From Byssovorax sp. (GTDB lineage Bacteria; Myxococcota_A; Polyangia; Polyangiales; Polyangiaceae), in NCBI GenBank assembly GCA_025362495.1, contig JANYGI010000045.1:55484-119483 (forward strand): a stretch of DNA of 64,000 bases, written 5' to 3'. The notes below the pieces were generated by a model, which saw only the letters and a program-made list of their open reading frames with translations, did not search any database and was not told where the DNA came from. This document shows, piece after piece, positions 54,786-62,841 of this stretch (within the stretch, counting starts at the first letter, position 1; every line of letters begins with the position of its first letter). The position numbers were made by a program, and so were the translations under genes.

Positions 54786-57176
54786 TCAACCGAGCGAGAG
54801 CGGCGCGGCGCGGCCGACGGTGAGGTCCGCCGACTTCATCTTCGCGTAGACGAGCGGATCGGCGTTCTGGAGCGCGCCCATCAGCTGACGGAGGCCGCGA
54901 CGCGAGCCGTAGTAGTTCGAGGCGTCGTGATCCTCCGAGGTGATGCAGTCGCGCACGAGGCGGCGCGACACGTCGGGGAGGCGGAGCGCCTTCAGGGCCA
55001 TCGACCAGAGGCCGTCGAGGAAGTTCTGGTCGGCCGGAAATTCGAGCAGCCCCGCGAGCGTGAGCAGGAGCATGCTGCGCTGGCCGAGCGGCGTCGCGAG
55101 GTCGCCGTCGACGGCGAGGTAGCCGAGATCGAGCGCGCGCCAGAGCGCGTCGGCCGCGACGAGGAGGCGCTTGATCTCCTTGCCCGAGTGCGCGAGCCAC
55201 GCGTGGAGCATGACGTCGACCTCGAAGCCGGCGGCGTCGCTCGGGTCCTTGCTGTAGCGGCACACGGCGGGCAACGCGCCGAGATCCTCGGCGAGCTTGC
55301 CAGGAGGCACGTCCTCCGGAGGCTCGCGCTGGCTGTAGAAGCCACCGGCCTGGAATGCATAGAGCAGCTCGGACGCGCCGGGCAATCCGTTCCAGAGATC
55401 GGAGTACTGCGTGACGCGATCCATGCTGCCCGCGGCCCACTCGAGGCCCGTGGCGGCCTCGCCGCCGATCTGCGAGGCGGCCACCCCCGGATCGCGCGGC
55501 GTCATCGAGGCCTGGATGTCTTCGGCGATCTCGGCGAGGCGGAAGTCGAGGTAGCCGTCGTAGCTGTCGGCGCGCCCGTCGCGATCGACGTCGTTGAAGC
55601 GCGTGAGCACGAGCGGGTGCGCGGGGCCGACGAACTGCACGTAGTCGGGCACGCTCTCGGCCTGCGGGTGCGACCACTGCGCGCGGCGGATCCGGCCGCT
55701 GATCTGCGCGTGGGTCTCGCCGCCGCTCATGCCCTGGAGTAGCGCGACGAAGCAATCGAGCCCCTCCGACGCGATGACCTTGCCCTCCTCGCCGCCGCCC
55801 TCGGTGCGGAAGAACGTCGAGTCCCAGGACGAGTACACGTCGGCGTCGGGGAAGACGCGGGTCACCGCGAAGCGCGTGGTGAGCCCCGCGCACTGCGAGT
55901 TCATCATCACCTTGTAGCCGCGCTGCTCCACCTTCGTCGTGACTGCTTTGAGGTCAAACGATCCGAGCTGCGCGTGGCGGTTGATGAGCAGGCCGGTGAA
56001 GTAGGGCAGGCCCATCTCGAGGTTCTCGTTGTCGGGGCTCGCCGAGCGCGCGAGGACGACGATCGCCTCGCCCTTCGGCGTCTTGAAGGGCGCCTCGAAG
56101 GCCTCGTAGCCGAGATCGGCCCAGCGTCCGTGGATGAGGGGAGCGCCCTTGGGGACGTCGATCGGCTTGAAATTGTGCTGTTTGACGAGCACTTCGCACT
56201 CGCCGGTGTGGAACGCGGAGTCGGAGCACATCGCGAAGTACCACGGCCCGGCGAGCTCGGCGTACGGCGGCGCCGCGCGGAGCAGGCCCTTCACGAGGGT
56301 CGCGGCGCGCGCCTGATCGGCCTTCGAGAGCGCCGCGCCGCGGAGCTGGAGGAGCAAGATCGCGTGGGCGCGGAGCATCGCGCGCGCGGCGTCGTGGCCC
56401 TGCTCGTGATCGATCAGGTCGAAGATCGCCGCGGCGGCCCCGTCGGCGACCGCGCGAAACGAGCGGTCGGCGAGGACAGTGGCGAGCAGGTGCGAGAGCA
56501 CCGTGAGCGCCCCCGATCGCACCTCGGCCGCGGTGGTCGCGTCCTTCTTCGCGGCGTCGCCGGTGACGGCGGCGGCGAGGAGCGCCGAGCGGAGCTGATC
56601 GAGCAGCCCGCTCGCCTGCGCGGCGCTGAGCCGCTCGGGCCTCTGCGGCGCCTCGGGGTGAAATGCGCTCGGCGGAAAGAGGCGTTCGAAGGTGCTGGTG
56701 CGACGCGACGAGACCCAGCGCGCGGCGTTGATCAGCGCGTCGTGCGCGGCCATGCCCGAGGGCGCGGCGCTGCTCGTGGTGCTGAAGCTGCCGTCGGCGA
56801 GGAGCCACAGCGGCGCGGCGCCGACGCGGCCTCCGGTGAGATCGACAGCGCCCGCGGCCGACGCCGGGACGGGCGCGGGAGCCGCGGAAGCGACCAGCTC
56901 CATGAGGCGTCGGCGCACGGCGTGGCGCCCCGGGAACACCACCAGGACCGATTGCCCGCGCACCGCCTCGAGCCGGCTCCGAGCGTCTCCGTCGACCGGA
57001 GAACGCAGCGTGAACGCGTAAGGCACGTCGCCGCCGACGAGGAGCAGATGCACGCCGTCGGCCTCGCGCACGCGGGCGAACGCCGCGGCCGCGTCGGGCC
57101 CCGAGGCCTCGAGCGTCGCCGGTAGATCGAGCGTGTCCTTCCCCGTGCGCAAACGAATGATCGGATCGCTGGGCAT
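54786..57176 (-). CDS. Large hypothetical protein, unknown function
   Basis: A 796-residue protein that I do not recognise. ATG 57176 follows GGGAGGTGG by about five bases; a GTG/ATG pair at 57191 is the alternative. Without a signal peptide or membrane segment it looks cytoplasmic. Residues 5-130 form an alpha/beta N-terminal domain (DLPATLEASGPDAAAAF and VLVVFPGRHAVRRRLMELV). The middle is helical and the C-terminal half has sequences such as YFTGLLINRHAQLGSFDLKA, RVFPDADVYSSWDSTFF and FNDVDRDGRADSYDGYLDF, the last resembling an EF-hand-like Dx[DN]xDG calcium loop. It lies 228 bp upstream of the DUF1592 gene on the same strand and 416 bp from the rhomboid gene. Confidence 0.65.
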   Translation of the reverse strand: MPSDPIIRLRTGKDTLDLPATLEASGPDAAAAFARVREADGVHLLLVGGDVPYAFTLRSPVDGDARSRLEAVRGQSVLVVFPGRHAVRRRLMELVASAAPAPVPASAAGAVDLTGGRVGAAPLWLLADGSFSTTSSAAPSGMAAHDALINAARWVSSRRTSTFERLFPPSAFHPEAPQRPERLSAAQASGLLDQLRSALLAAAVTGDAAKKDATTAAEVRSGALTVLSHLLATVLADRSFRAVADGAAAAIFDLIDHEQGHDAARAMLRAHAILLLQLRGAALSKADQARAATLVKGLLRAAPPYAELAGPWYFAMCSDSAFHTGECEVLVKQHNFKPIDVPKGAPLIHGRWADLGYEAFEAPFKTPKGEAIVVLARSASPDNENLEMGLPYFTGLLINRHAQLGSFDLKAVTTKVEQRGYKVMMNSQCAGLTTRFAVTRVFPDADVYSSWDSTFFRTEGGGEEGKVIASEGLDCFVALLQGMSGGETHAQISGRIRRAQWSHPQAESVPDYVQFVGPAHPLVLTRFNDVDRDGRADSYDGYLDFRLAEIAEDIQASMTPRDPGVAASQIGGEAATGLEWAAGSMDRVTQYSDLWNGLPGASELLYAFQAGGFYSQREPPEDVPPGKLAEDLGALPAVCRYSKDPSDAAGFEVDVMLHAWLAHSGKEIKRLLVAADALWRALDLGYLAVDGDLATPLGQRSMLLLTLAGLLEFPADQNFLDGLWSMALKALRLPDVSRRLVRDCITSEDHDASNYYGSRRGLRQLMGALQNADPLVYAKMKSADLTVGRAAPLSLG

Positions 57177-57592
57177 TTCGCCACCTCCCACGTTCGAACG
57201 TCGAACTTCGAAAAGGCACGGTCGCCGGAGTTGCCTTTCGAGGCAATCCCCAAAGGGCAGAGCAGGTCATTCCCTGGCCGGCGCGCAGAGTGGGCGGATC
57301 CGCGCCAATCGAGCTACGGTATCGGCCAGTGCGATCGTGCGCCCCGCGCCACTCCGGCGCTCGGGGAGCGGCCTCAAAGCCCGTGACGCCCCGACGCCGA
57401 GGACGTCGAGGCCGCATTCGACTCTTCAGCGAGCTGATCCCCGAGCTCGACAGCGCCTGAGAGGCTGAGGCTCGCTCCGACGCTCGATCCCCGCGGCGGG
57501 CGAGCGTCGGAGTCGAGCTCGACGTCGGCCACGCTTTCCCCCACGCCGGCGGTTGACGGGCCGCACAAACGGGGCTCTCGTGCGCAGTAACG
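57177..57592. other. Divergent intergenic region with a 12-bp-stem hairpin
   Basis: About 416 bp between the starts of the 796-residue gene (minus) and the rhomboid gene (plus). No convincing coding sequence is present. The left end supplies the strong ribosome-binding site of the minus-strand gene. A perfect inverted repeat lies at 57475-57512 (listed separately). Both promoters presumably lie here. Confidence 0.5.
57475..57512. repeat. Perfect 12-bp inverted repeat upstream of the rhomboid gene
   Basis: CTCCGACGCTCG (57475-57486) and its complement CGAGCGTCGGAG (57501-57512) flank a 14-base GC-rich loop. The stem ends about 80 bases before the rhomboid start. There is no T tract on either side, so an intrinsic terminator is not favoured. 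An operator or RNA leader hairpin is possible. Confidence 0.55.
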
Positions 57593-58537
57593 ATGCGCAA
57601 GCCGCCCTCTCCGACGCTGCTCCCCGCTTACCCCGTCTCCGGAGGGCTCGGTCTGCTCGCCGTCGCGGTCACGGTGTTGATCAACTTCAAGCGCCTGTCG
57701 ATCGACCGCTTCGTCGTCGCGCCGATCGCCTTCTGGCACGAGCCGTGGCGGCTTTTTCTCTCGGTTTTTCCGCACGTCGGCTTCTTTCACCTCATCTTCA
57801 ACGTGTACTGGCTCTGGGTCCTCGGCACCGTGCTGGAGGAGGTCTTTGGCCACGCGAAGACGGCGGCGTTGATCGTGCTTTTCGCCGTCGTGTCGATGGC
57901 GGCCGAGTTCGCGATCTTCGACGGCGGAGTCGGCCTCTCCGGCGTCAACTACGGCCTCGTCGGCCTGCTCTGGGTGCTGTCGAAGCGCGACCGCCGCTTC
58001 GCCGAGGCCATGGATCAGCGCACCGTGAACCTCATGGTCGTGTGGTTCTTCCTCTGCATCGCGACCACCGTCACCAAGGTGCAGCCCGTCGCCAACGTGG
58101 CGCACGGCGTGGGCGCGCTGCTGGGGGTGCTCGTCGGCCTGATCCTCGCGGAGAAGCGCGCGGTGGTTCGCGCTCTCGCGGGCGCGGGGCTCGCGGGCGT
58201 GGTCGCGGGCACGGCCGCCGGCGCGACGGTGCTGCGGCCTCGCGTCACCCTCTCGCACAGCGCCGGCGCTCGCACCGCGAGCGAGGCCTACGACGCCGTC
58301 GCCGACGGGCGCTACGAGCAGGGCATCGCCCTTTACCAGCAGGCGCTCGTGCTCTCCCCGCGCCAGGGCGGCTACTGGTTCAACCTCGGCCTCGCGCACG
58401 AGCGGCTCGGCCAGACCGACCTCGCGTGCGCGGCCTTCTCGAAGGCCGTCGAGGTCGATCCGACCAACGACAAGTTCCGCGACGTCGTCGCCGCCCATTG
58501 CATCAAGCCGGAGGCCGACGACAGGCGCTCTCCCTGA
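57593..58537 (+). CDS. Rhomboid-family intramembrane protease with C-terminal TPR repeats
   Basis: A 314-residue protein. Six hydrophobic segments fill residues 15-215. Rhomboid landmarks are VGFFHLIFNVYWLWVLG (H66-x3-N70, helix 2), GGVGLSGVNYGLVG with catalytic S116 in GLSG, and NVAHGVGALLG with catalytic H171. These indicate an active serine protease cleaving within membranes. Residues 230-300 form two TPR motifs (ASEAYDAVADGRYEQGIALY and GYWFNLGLAHERLGQTDLA), presumably cytoplasmic and binding a partner or substrate. The gene is in a plus-strand run with PspA and the cyclase-like protein, 82 bp before PspA, which may suggest envelope-stress roles. Confidence 0.9.
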   Translation: MRKPPSPTLLPAYPVSGGLGLLAVAVTVLINFKRLSIDRFVVAPIAFWHEPWRLFLSVFPHVGFFHLIFNVYWLWVLGTVLEEVFGHAKTAALIVLFAVVSMAAEFAIFDGGVGLSGVNYGLVGLLWVLSKRDRRFAEAMDQRTVNLMVVWFFLCIATTVTKVQPVANVAHGVGALLGVLVGLILAEKRAVVRALAGAGLAGVVAGTAAGATVLRPRVTLSHSAGARTASEAYDAVADGRYEQGIALYQQALVLSPRQGGYWFNLGLAHERLGQTDLACAAFSKAVEVDPTNDKFRDVVAAHCIKPEADDRRSP

Positions 58538-58619
58538 TCCGCAAAAAAACGCGGGGGCAAACGCCGCGGCGCCTCCAGGAGGGTTGCTCCCGCGCGCGGG
58601 CAGGGGCACCTTGTCGCGC

Positions 58620-59339
58620 ATGGGCATCTTCGACCGCATGGGCAAGGTCATCTCGAGCAACATGAATGCTCTCCTCGACAAGGCGGAGGATCCGAAGAAA
58701 TCGATCGACCTCATCCTCGAGGAGATGAAGGACCAGGTCCGCGCGGCCAAGAAAGAGCTGGTCGAGGGCGTCGCTGCCGAGAAGATCCTGCGCAAGAAGG
58801 TCGACGACCTCGACGCTGAATCGGAGAAGTGGGAGCGCCGCGCCGAGCTGGCCTTGAAGGCCGAAGACGAGAAGCTGGCGCGGGAAGCCCTGGTGCAGAA
58901 GAAGCGGATCGTCAGCGACCGCGACCGCGCCGAGTCGCTCCGCGCCGAGCAGCGATCGGCCGTGCTCAACATGAAGACCGAGCTCGAGCGCATGGAAGCG
59001 AAGCAGCAAGAGCTCAACGCGAAGAAGGGCACCATCGCGACCCAGCTCAAGCAGGCGCGGGCCGGCGGCGGGGCCGAGGGGCTCGGCGCGAAGGCCGGCA
59101 GCGGCGGCGCTTTTGCCGAGTTCCGCCGCATGGAAGAGAAGATCGACGGCGCCGCCGCCGAGGTGCAGGCCCACCGCGAGGTGGAAGAGGCCATCCTCGG
59201 TGATCGCAGCACCGCCGAAGAGCTGGAGTCGAAGTTCGCGCGCCTCGAAGGCCGCGACGGGAGCCCGGGCGCCGCCGCGAAGAACCCCGAGCTCGACGAC
59301 GAGATCGCCGCCCTGAAGAAGAAGATCCGTATCGGCTGA
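58620..59339 (+). CDS. pspA: PspA/IM30/Vipp1-family membrane-stress protein
   Basis: A 239-residue protein, the usual PspA length. ATG 58620 gives the amphipathic start MGIFDRMGKVISSNMNALLD; the following helices PKKSIDLILEEMKDQV and RAAKKELVEGVAAEKILRK are the conserved PspA core. The remainder is long coiled-coil (EKWERRAELALKAEDEKLAR to QQELNAKKGTIATQLKQAR), a Gly/Ala hinge, and a last helix ending IAALKKKIRIG. PspA assembles on stressed membranes to maintain integrity. No pspB, pspC or pspF gene is adjacent, so regulation differs from E. coli. It lies between the rhomboid-TPR gene and the cyclase-like gene. Confidence 0.92.
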   Translation: MGIFDRMGKVISSNMNALLDKAEDPKKSIDLILEEMKDQVRAAKKELVEGVAAEKILRKKVDDLDAESEKWERRAELALKAEDEKLAREALVQKKRIVSDRDRAESLRAEQRSAVLNMKTELERMEAKQQELNAKKGTIATQLKQARAGGGAEGLGAKAGSGGAFAEFRRMEEKIDGAAAEVQAHREVEEAILGDRSTAEELESKFARLEGRDGSPGAAAKNPELDDEIAALKKKIRIG

Positions 59340-59393
59340 GCCCGGGGGCGCGTACGCTCGAACGGTTCCATCGGGGGCGGGATCCGAGGACTC

Positions 59394-60413
59394 ATGCCCG
59401 ATCGCATCGTTGTCAGCTTTCGCGGGATGGTGCCGCCGGGCGGTGAAAAGGCCTACCTGGACCGCGCGCTGGCCCTGAAGCAGCGCGCCGAGGCGCACGG
59501 CGCCACGCTCTGCGCCTGGAGCGCCATGACGTTCTCGTTCGACTTCGATCCCGACGAGCTCGAAGAGGCCGCGTCCCTCGCCGCGCAGGCCGAGGAGCAC
59601 ATCCCCGAGCCGGAGCGCTTCGGCGCGGGGATCTCGGTCGGCGACATGCGCACGCTCGGCGAGGGCGGCGGGATGGCGAAGCTCGGCTGGGGGGCGCCGC
59701 TCGTGGCCGCGGCGCTGCTCTCGCGCGACGCGCGATCGGGCGAGGTGCTCATCGACGGCGAGCTGCTCGCGCGTTTCGGTCCCGCGCTCGCTGCGCTGGG
59801 CTTTCGCGTCAGCGGCGAGCGACGGCAGCTCCTCCGCGCGTCGCTCGCGTCGCTGCCACCGCCCGGCACCCTCGAAATCAAGGCGATCTCGGTGCCGCCG
59901 CCGCGCGTGCTCCAGCAGTCGTACCCGTTCGGGCCTTCGGTGGCGCCGCCGAGCTCGACGCGCAGCTCGATGGACAGCGGCGGGGATCAGACCGCGGAGC
60001 TCGCGCGCCAGGCGCTGCTCCAGGGGAACATGGCGGCGCTGGATCTGCTGCTGGAGAAGCTCCGCGTCACCGGCGAGCACGCCGAGCTCGTGGAGCGGAT
60101 GGCGGGCCTCGTGGCGCTCCGCAAGGGCGCGACGGCCGAGGGGTTGCGCCGCCTGCGCGACGCGGCCGAGTCGGTGAAAGAGCCGGCGCAGCAAGCTCGA
60201 TCGCGCCTCGCCTACGGTGTCGCGCTCGCTGCCGCGGGCCGCACCGAGGGCGCGCTGCTCGAGGCGCTGGAGGCGCTGGCCCGCGCCCGCGCCGGCGGCG
60301 ACTCTCCGGGCGAGCGAGCCTGCGCGCTGTTCCTGGCGCGGCTCTCGGCGGGCGCCGGCCACGGGGCAGCGGCGTCAGCGTGGGTGGTAATCGCTCAAGG
60401 AGCGCGAGTCTGA
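59394..60413 (+). CDS. Degenerate nucleotide-cyclase-fold protein with TPR-like helices
   Basis: A 339-residue protein. Residues 1-140 resemble a class III adenylate/guanylate cyclase domain: RIVVSFRGMVP, AHGATLCAWSAMTFSFDFDPDE, RFGAGISVGDMRTLGEGGG, then LGWGAPLVAAALLSRDARSG and EVLIDGELLARF. The spacing and the GISVGDM...GGG...GEVLID series fit the cyclase beta-sheet, but the two catalytic Asp residues and the FVGD-type start are not evident, so it is probably a non-catalytic, nucleotide-sensing or interaction domain. Residues 205-330 form TPR-like helices (LARQALLQGNMAALDLLLEK to AYGVALAAAGRTEGALLEAL). It follows PspA by 54 bp and could be co-transcribed. Confidence 0.6.
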   Translation: MPDRIVVSFRGMVPPGGEKAYLDRALALKQRAEAHGATLCAWSAMTFSFDFDPDELEEAASLAAQAEEHIPEPERFGAGISVGDMRTLGEGGGMAKLGWGAPLVAAALLSRDARSGEVLIDGELLARFGPALAALGFRVSGERRQLLRASLASLPPPGTLEIKAISVPPPRVLQQSYPFGPSVAPPSSTRSSMDSGGDQTAELARQALLQGNMAALDLLLEKLRVTGEHAELVERMAGLVALRKGATAEGLRRLRDAAESVKEPAQQARSRLAYGVALAAAGRTEGALLEALEALARARAGGDSPGERACALFLARLSAGAGHGAAASAWVVIAQGARV

Positions 60414-60435
60414 CGGCGCCTGACGCGACGTCAGA

Positions 60436-60591
60436 TCACTCGGTGCACGCGAGCTGCGAGACATCGTATTTGTCGTAGTCTTCCTGCGGCTCCACAGGCT
60501 TCTTCGGCTCACCGAACGGGAGCAAATCGGCGTCCAACGCGGTGTGTTGGAGCTGGGCCTTGGTGGGCGGCGACTGCAGGAGATCGTTCAT
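60436..60591 (-). CDS. Small hypothetical protein (51 residues)
   Basis: An ATG at 60591 opens a 51-residue frame ending at TGA 60436-60438, which contains MNDLLQSPPTKAQLQHTALD, then PFGEPKKPVEPQEDYDKYDV and a final QLACTE. An in-frame stop lies a few codons upstream, so this is not the end of a longer gene. The Pro/Glu-rich composition and absence of a long antisense frame make it more likely than chance, but there is no clear ribosome-binding site and no recognisable family. It is convergent with the cyclase-like gene, 22 bp after its stop. Confidence 0.35.
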   Translation of the reverse strand: MNDLLQSPPTKAQLQHTALDADLLPFGEPKKPVEPQEDYDKYDVSQLACTE

Positions 60592-60898
60592 GGATCTCTG
60601 GAAAAGCAAGGTTCGTGCTCAGCTCGATCGTGGTCAATCGACTCAATCCGACGCGGCCCGCGGGGACGTTCAGGGGCGCTGCTGCATAAGCACGTTCGCA
60701 CGCGCGGAGTGGTTCGCGCTCTGGCGTGCTGTGTCAATGCTCACCGCGCTGTGTCACGCGAGCTGGCTGCTCGGCCGCTGCATGGACGCGGTGAATCGGC
60801 CAAATACTTCGACACAAATCATTAAAAAGGAGAACACAGCGAGCCCGTAAACAGGATTGCATGACGCGCTCCGGCGATCCGTGGCTAGGGTGAGGCGA
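60592..60898. other. Gene-free interval upstream of macA
   Basis: About 307 bp without a supported gene. Its base composition is noticeably more AT-rich than its surroundings from about 60790 to 60850, including ACAAATCATTAAAAAGGAGA near 60817. That purine-rich AAAAAGGAG is a good ribosome-binding site, but no frame after it codes for a plausible protein. It probably contains the macAB promoter. Confidence 0.45.
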
Positions 60899-62128
60899 AT
60901 GTCTTCGACGACCTCTGATGAAGTCCGCAAGGTGATCGGCGCGACGGCGCGACCGTGGTGGAAGCGGGCCGCGTGGATCGTGGTCGCGATCGTCGCGGCC
61001 CTCGCGCTGGTGATGGTGATGGTGCGGGCTCGCAAGGGCGCCGCTGCGAACGCGGGGCCCGAGTACGAGGTCGCGACGGCCAAGCGATCCGAGGTACGCG
61101 TGACGGTCACCGCGACCGGGACGCTGCAGGCCGTGACGACGGTCGAGGTCGGCGCCGAGGTCACCGGGAAATTGCTGTCGGTGCGCGTCGACGCCAACGA
61201 CGTCGTGAAGAAGGGGCAGATCCTCGCGCAGATCGATCCCGAACAGCTCCGCGCCGCAGCCGATGAGGCGAGCGCGCAGGTCGCGTCGGCGAGCGCGGCA
61301 ATTCGCCTCGCGAAGGCTACCAAGGTCGAGACGGGGCTCGCCGCCGAGCGGGCGAAGCAACAGGCGGCCGAGCAGCTCATCTCCAAGCGCGAGCTCGAGG
61401 CCGCCGTCGCCACCGCCGAGCGCGCCGAGGCCAGCCTGCAGAGCGCGACCGCCAGCGCCACGCTCGCCAACGCCAGCTTGAAGTCGGCGCGCTCGAAGCT
61501 CGAAAAGGCGACGATCCTCTCGCCCATCGACGGCATCGTGCTCTCGCGGCTCGTCGAGCCGGGCGCCACCGTGACGGCCGGGTTCACCACGCCGGTGCTC
61601 TTCAAGCTCGCGCAAGATCTCACGCAGATGCGGCTCAACGTCGACATCGACGAGTCCGACATCGGCCGCGTGCGCGAGGGGCTCGACGCCACGTTCACCG
61701 TCGATGCGTTCCCCGATCGAACCTTCCCGGCGAAGCTTTACTCGCTGCGCAACGAGCCCAAGACCACGTCGAACGTGGTGACATACTCGGCGGTGCTCTC
61801 GGTCGACAACGCCGAGCGGCTCCTGCGGCCCGGGATGACGTGCACGACGACCATCGTGGCCGAGACCCACAAGGACGTGCTCGTCGTCCCCAACGCGGCG
61901 CTGCGCTTCGCTCCGCCGGTGAAGGGCGGGCCCGGCGCCGATAACAAGAAGACGGCGGGTGTCGAGGGCGATCGCCGGGAAAAGCAGCGCGTCTTCGTGC
62001 TCAAGAACAAGGTCCCCGCGCCCGTGCCGGTCCGCGTCGGCGCGACCGACGGCATCGTGAGCGAGATCGCGAGCGGCGATATCCAGGTCGGGACCGAGGT
62101 GATCACCGACGTGAAGGGGACGCCGTGA
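60899..62128 (+). CDS. macA: MacA-like periplasmic adaptor of a tripartite efflux system
   Basis: A 409-residue membrane-fusion protein. ATG 60899 starts a short cytoplasmic part and one membrane segment (about 24-44, AWIVVAIVAALALVMVMV). RVTVTATGTLQAVTTVEVGA and GQILAQIDPEQL are the lipoyl/biotinyl half; a coiled-coil hairpin follows (ASAQVASASAAIRLAKATK to ATASATLANASLKSARSKL), then the returning lipoyl half KATILSPIDGIVLSRLVEPG and beta-barrel LRLNVDID-type strands. It bridges MacB in the inner membrane to a TolC-like outer-membrane channel, which would be encoded elsewhere or beyond the right edge. Its stop overlaps the ATPase start by four bases (GTGA). Confidence 0.92.
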   Translation: MSSTTSDEVRKVIGATARPWWKRAAWIVVAIVAALALVMVMVRARKGAAANAGPEYEVATAKRSEVRVTVTATGTLQAVTTVEVGAEVTGKLLSVRVDANDVVKKGQILAQIDPEQLRAAADEASAQVASASAAIRLAKATKVETGLAAERAKQQAAEQLISKRELEAAVATAERAEASLQSATASATLANASLKSARSKLEKATILSPIDGIVLSRLVEPGATVTAGFTTPVLFKLAQDLTQMRLNVDIDESDIGRVREGLDATFTVDAFPDRTFPAKLYSLRNEPKTTSNVVTYSAVLSVDNAERLLRPGMTCTTTIVAETHKDVLVVPNAALRFAPPVKGGPGADNKKTAGVEGDRREKQRVFVLKNKVPAPVPVRVGATDGIVSEIASGDIQVGTEVITDVKGTP

Positions 62129-62841
62129 CGGAGGCCGCGAGCGCGGACGAGCCGGCGCTGGTCGAGCTGCGCGACGTCATGAAAATCTACGGTCGCGGCG
62201 AGTCCGAGGTGCGCGCGCTGGCCGGCGCCAACCTGCGGATCGACGACGGCGAGTTCGTCGCGGTGATGGGCGCGAGCGGCTCGGGCAAGTCGACGTGCCT
62301 CAACGTCCTCGGCTGCCTCGACGTGCCGACCTCGGGGAAATACCTGTTTCGCGGCGTCGACGTCGGCACGCTGAACATGGATCAGCTCGCGCTCCTGCGG
62401 CGGAACTACCTCGGGTTCGTGTTCCAGGGATTCAACCTCTTGGCGCGGACCACGGCGCTCGAGAACGTCGAGCTGCCCTTGATTTACCGGCGCGTCGCCG
62501 CGGGCGAGCGGCGCGAGCGCGCGCTCCAGGCGCTCGCCGACGTGGGCTTGAAAGGGCGCGAGAAGCACACGCCGGCCGAGCTCTCCGGCGGCCAGCAGCA
62601 GCGCGTCGCCATCGCGCGCGCCATCGTCACCAAGCCGCTGATGCTGCTCGCCGACGAGCCCACCGGCAACCTCGACTCGGTGAAGAAGACCGAGATCATG
62701 CAGCTCCTCGTCGACCTCAACAAGGAGCGCGGGATCACGGTGATCATGGTCACGCACGAGCCCGACATGGCCGAGTTCGCCAGCCGCGTCGTGCACTTCA
62801 AGGACGGCCTCGTGGCCCAGGACATCCGAGGCTCCGCATGA
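62125..62841 (+). CDS. ABC transporter ATPase, MacB/LolD-type
   Basis: A 238-residue ATP-binding subunit starting at GTG 62125. Walker A is GASGSGKST (49-57), the ABC signature LSGGQQQR (153-160), Walker B LMLLADEPTGNLD (172-184) and the switch His follows in VTHEPDM. The length and the GFVFQGFNLLARTTALENVE block are those of MacB/LolD/FtsE-like ATPases. Here the ATPase is separate from the permease, whereas E. coli MacB fuses both. It hydrolyses ATP to drive extrusion of a macrolide, lipopeptide or other envelope substrate by the adjacent permease. The stop overlaps the permease start as ATGA. Confidence 0.95.
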   Translation: MTEAASADEPALVELRDVMKIYGRGESEVRALAGANLRIDDGEFVAVMGASGSGKSTCLNVLGCLDVPTSGKYLFRGVDVGTLNMDQLALLRRNYLGFVFQGFNLLARTTALENVELPLIYRRVAAGERRERALQALADVGLKGREKHTPAELSGGQQQRVAIARAIVTKPLMLLADEPTGNLDSVKKTEIMQLLVDLNKERGITVIMVTHEPDMAEFASRVVHFKDGLVAQDIRGSA

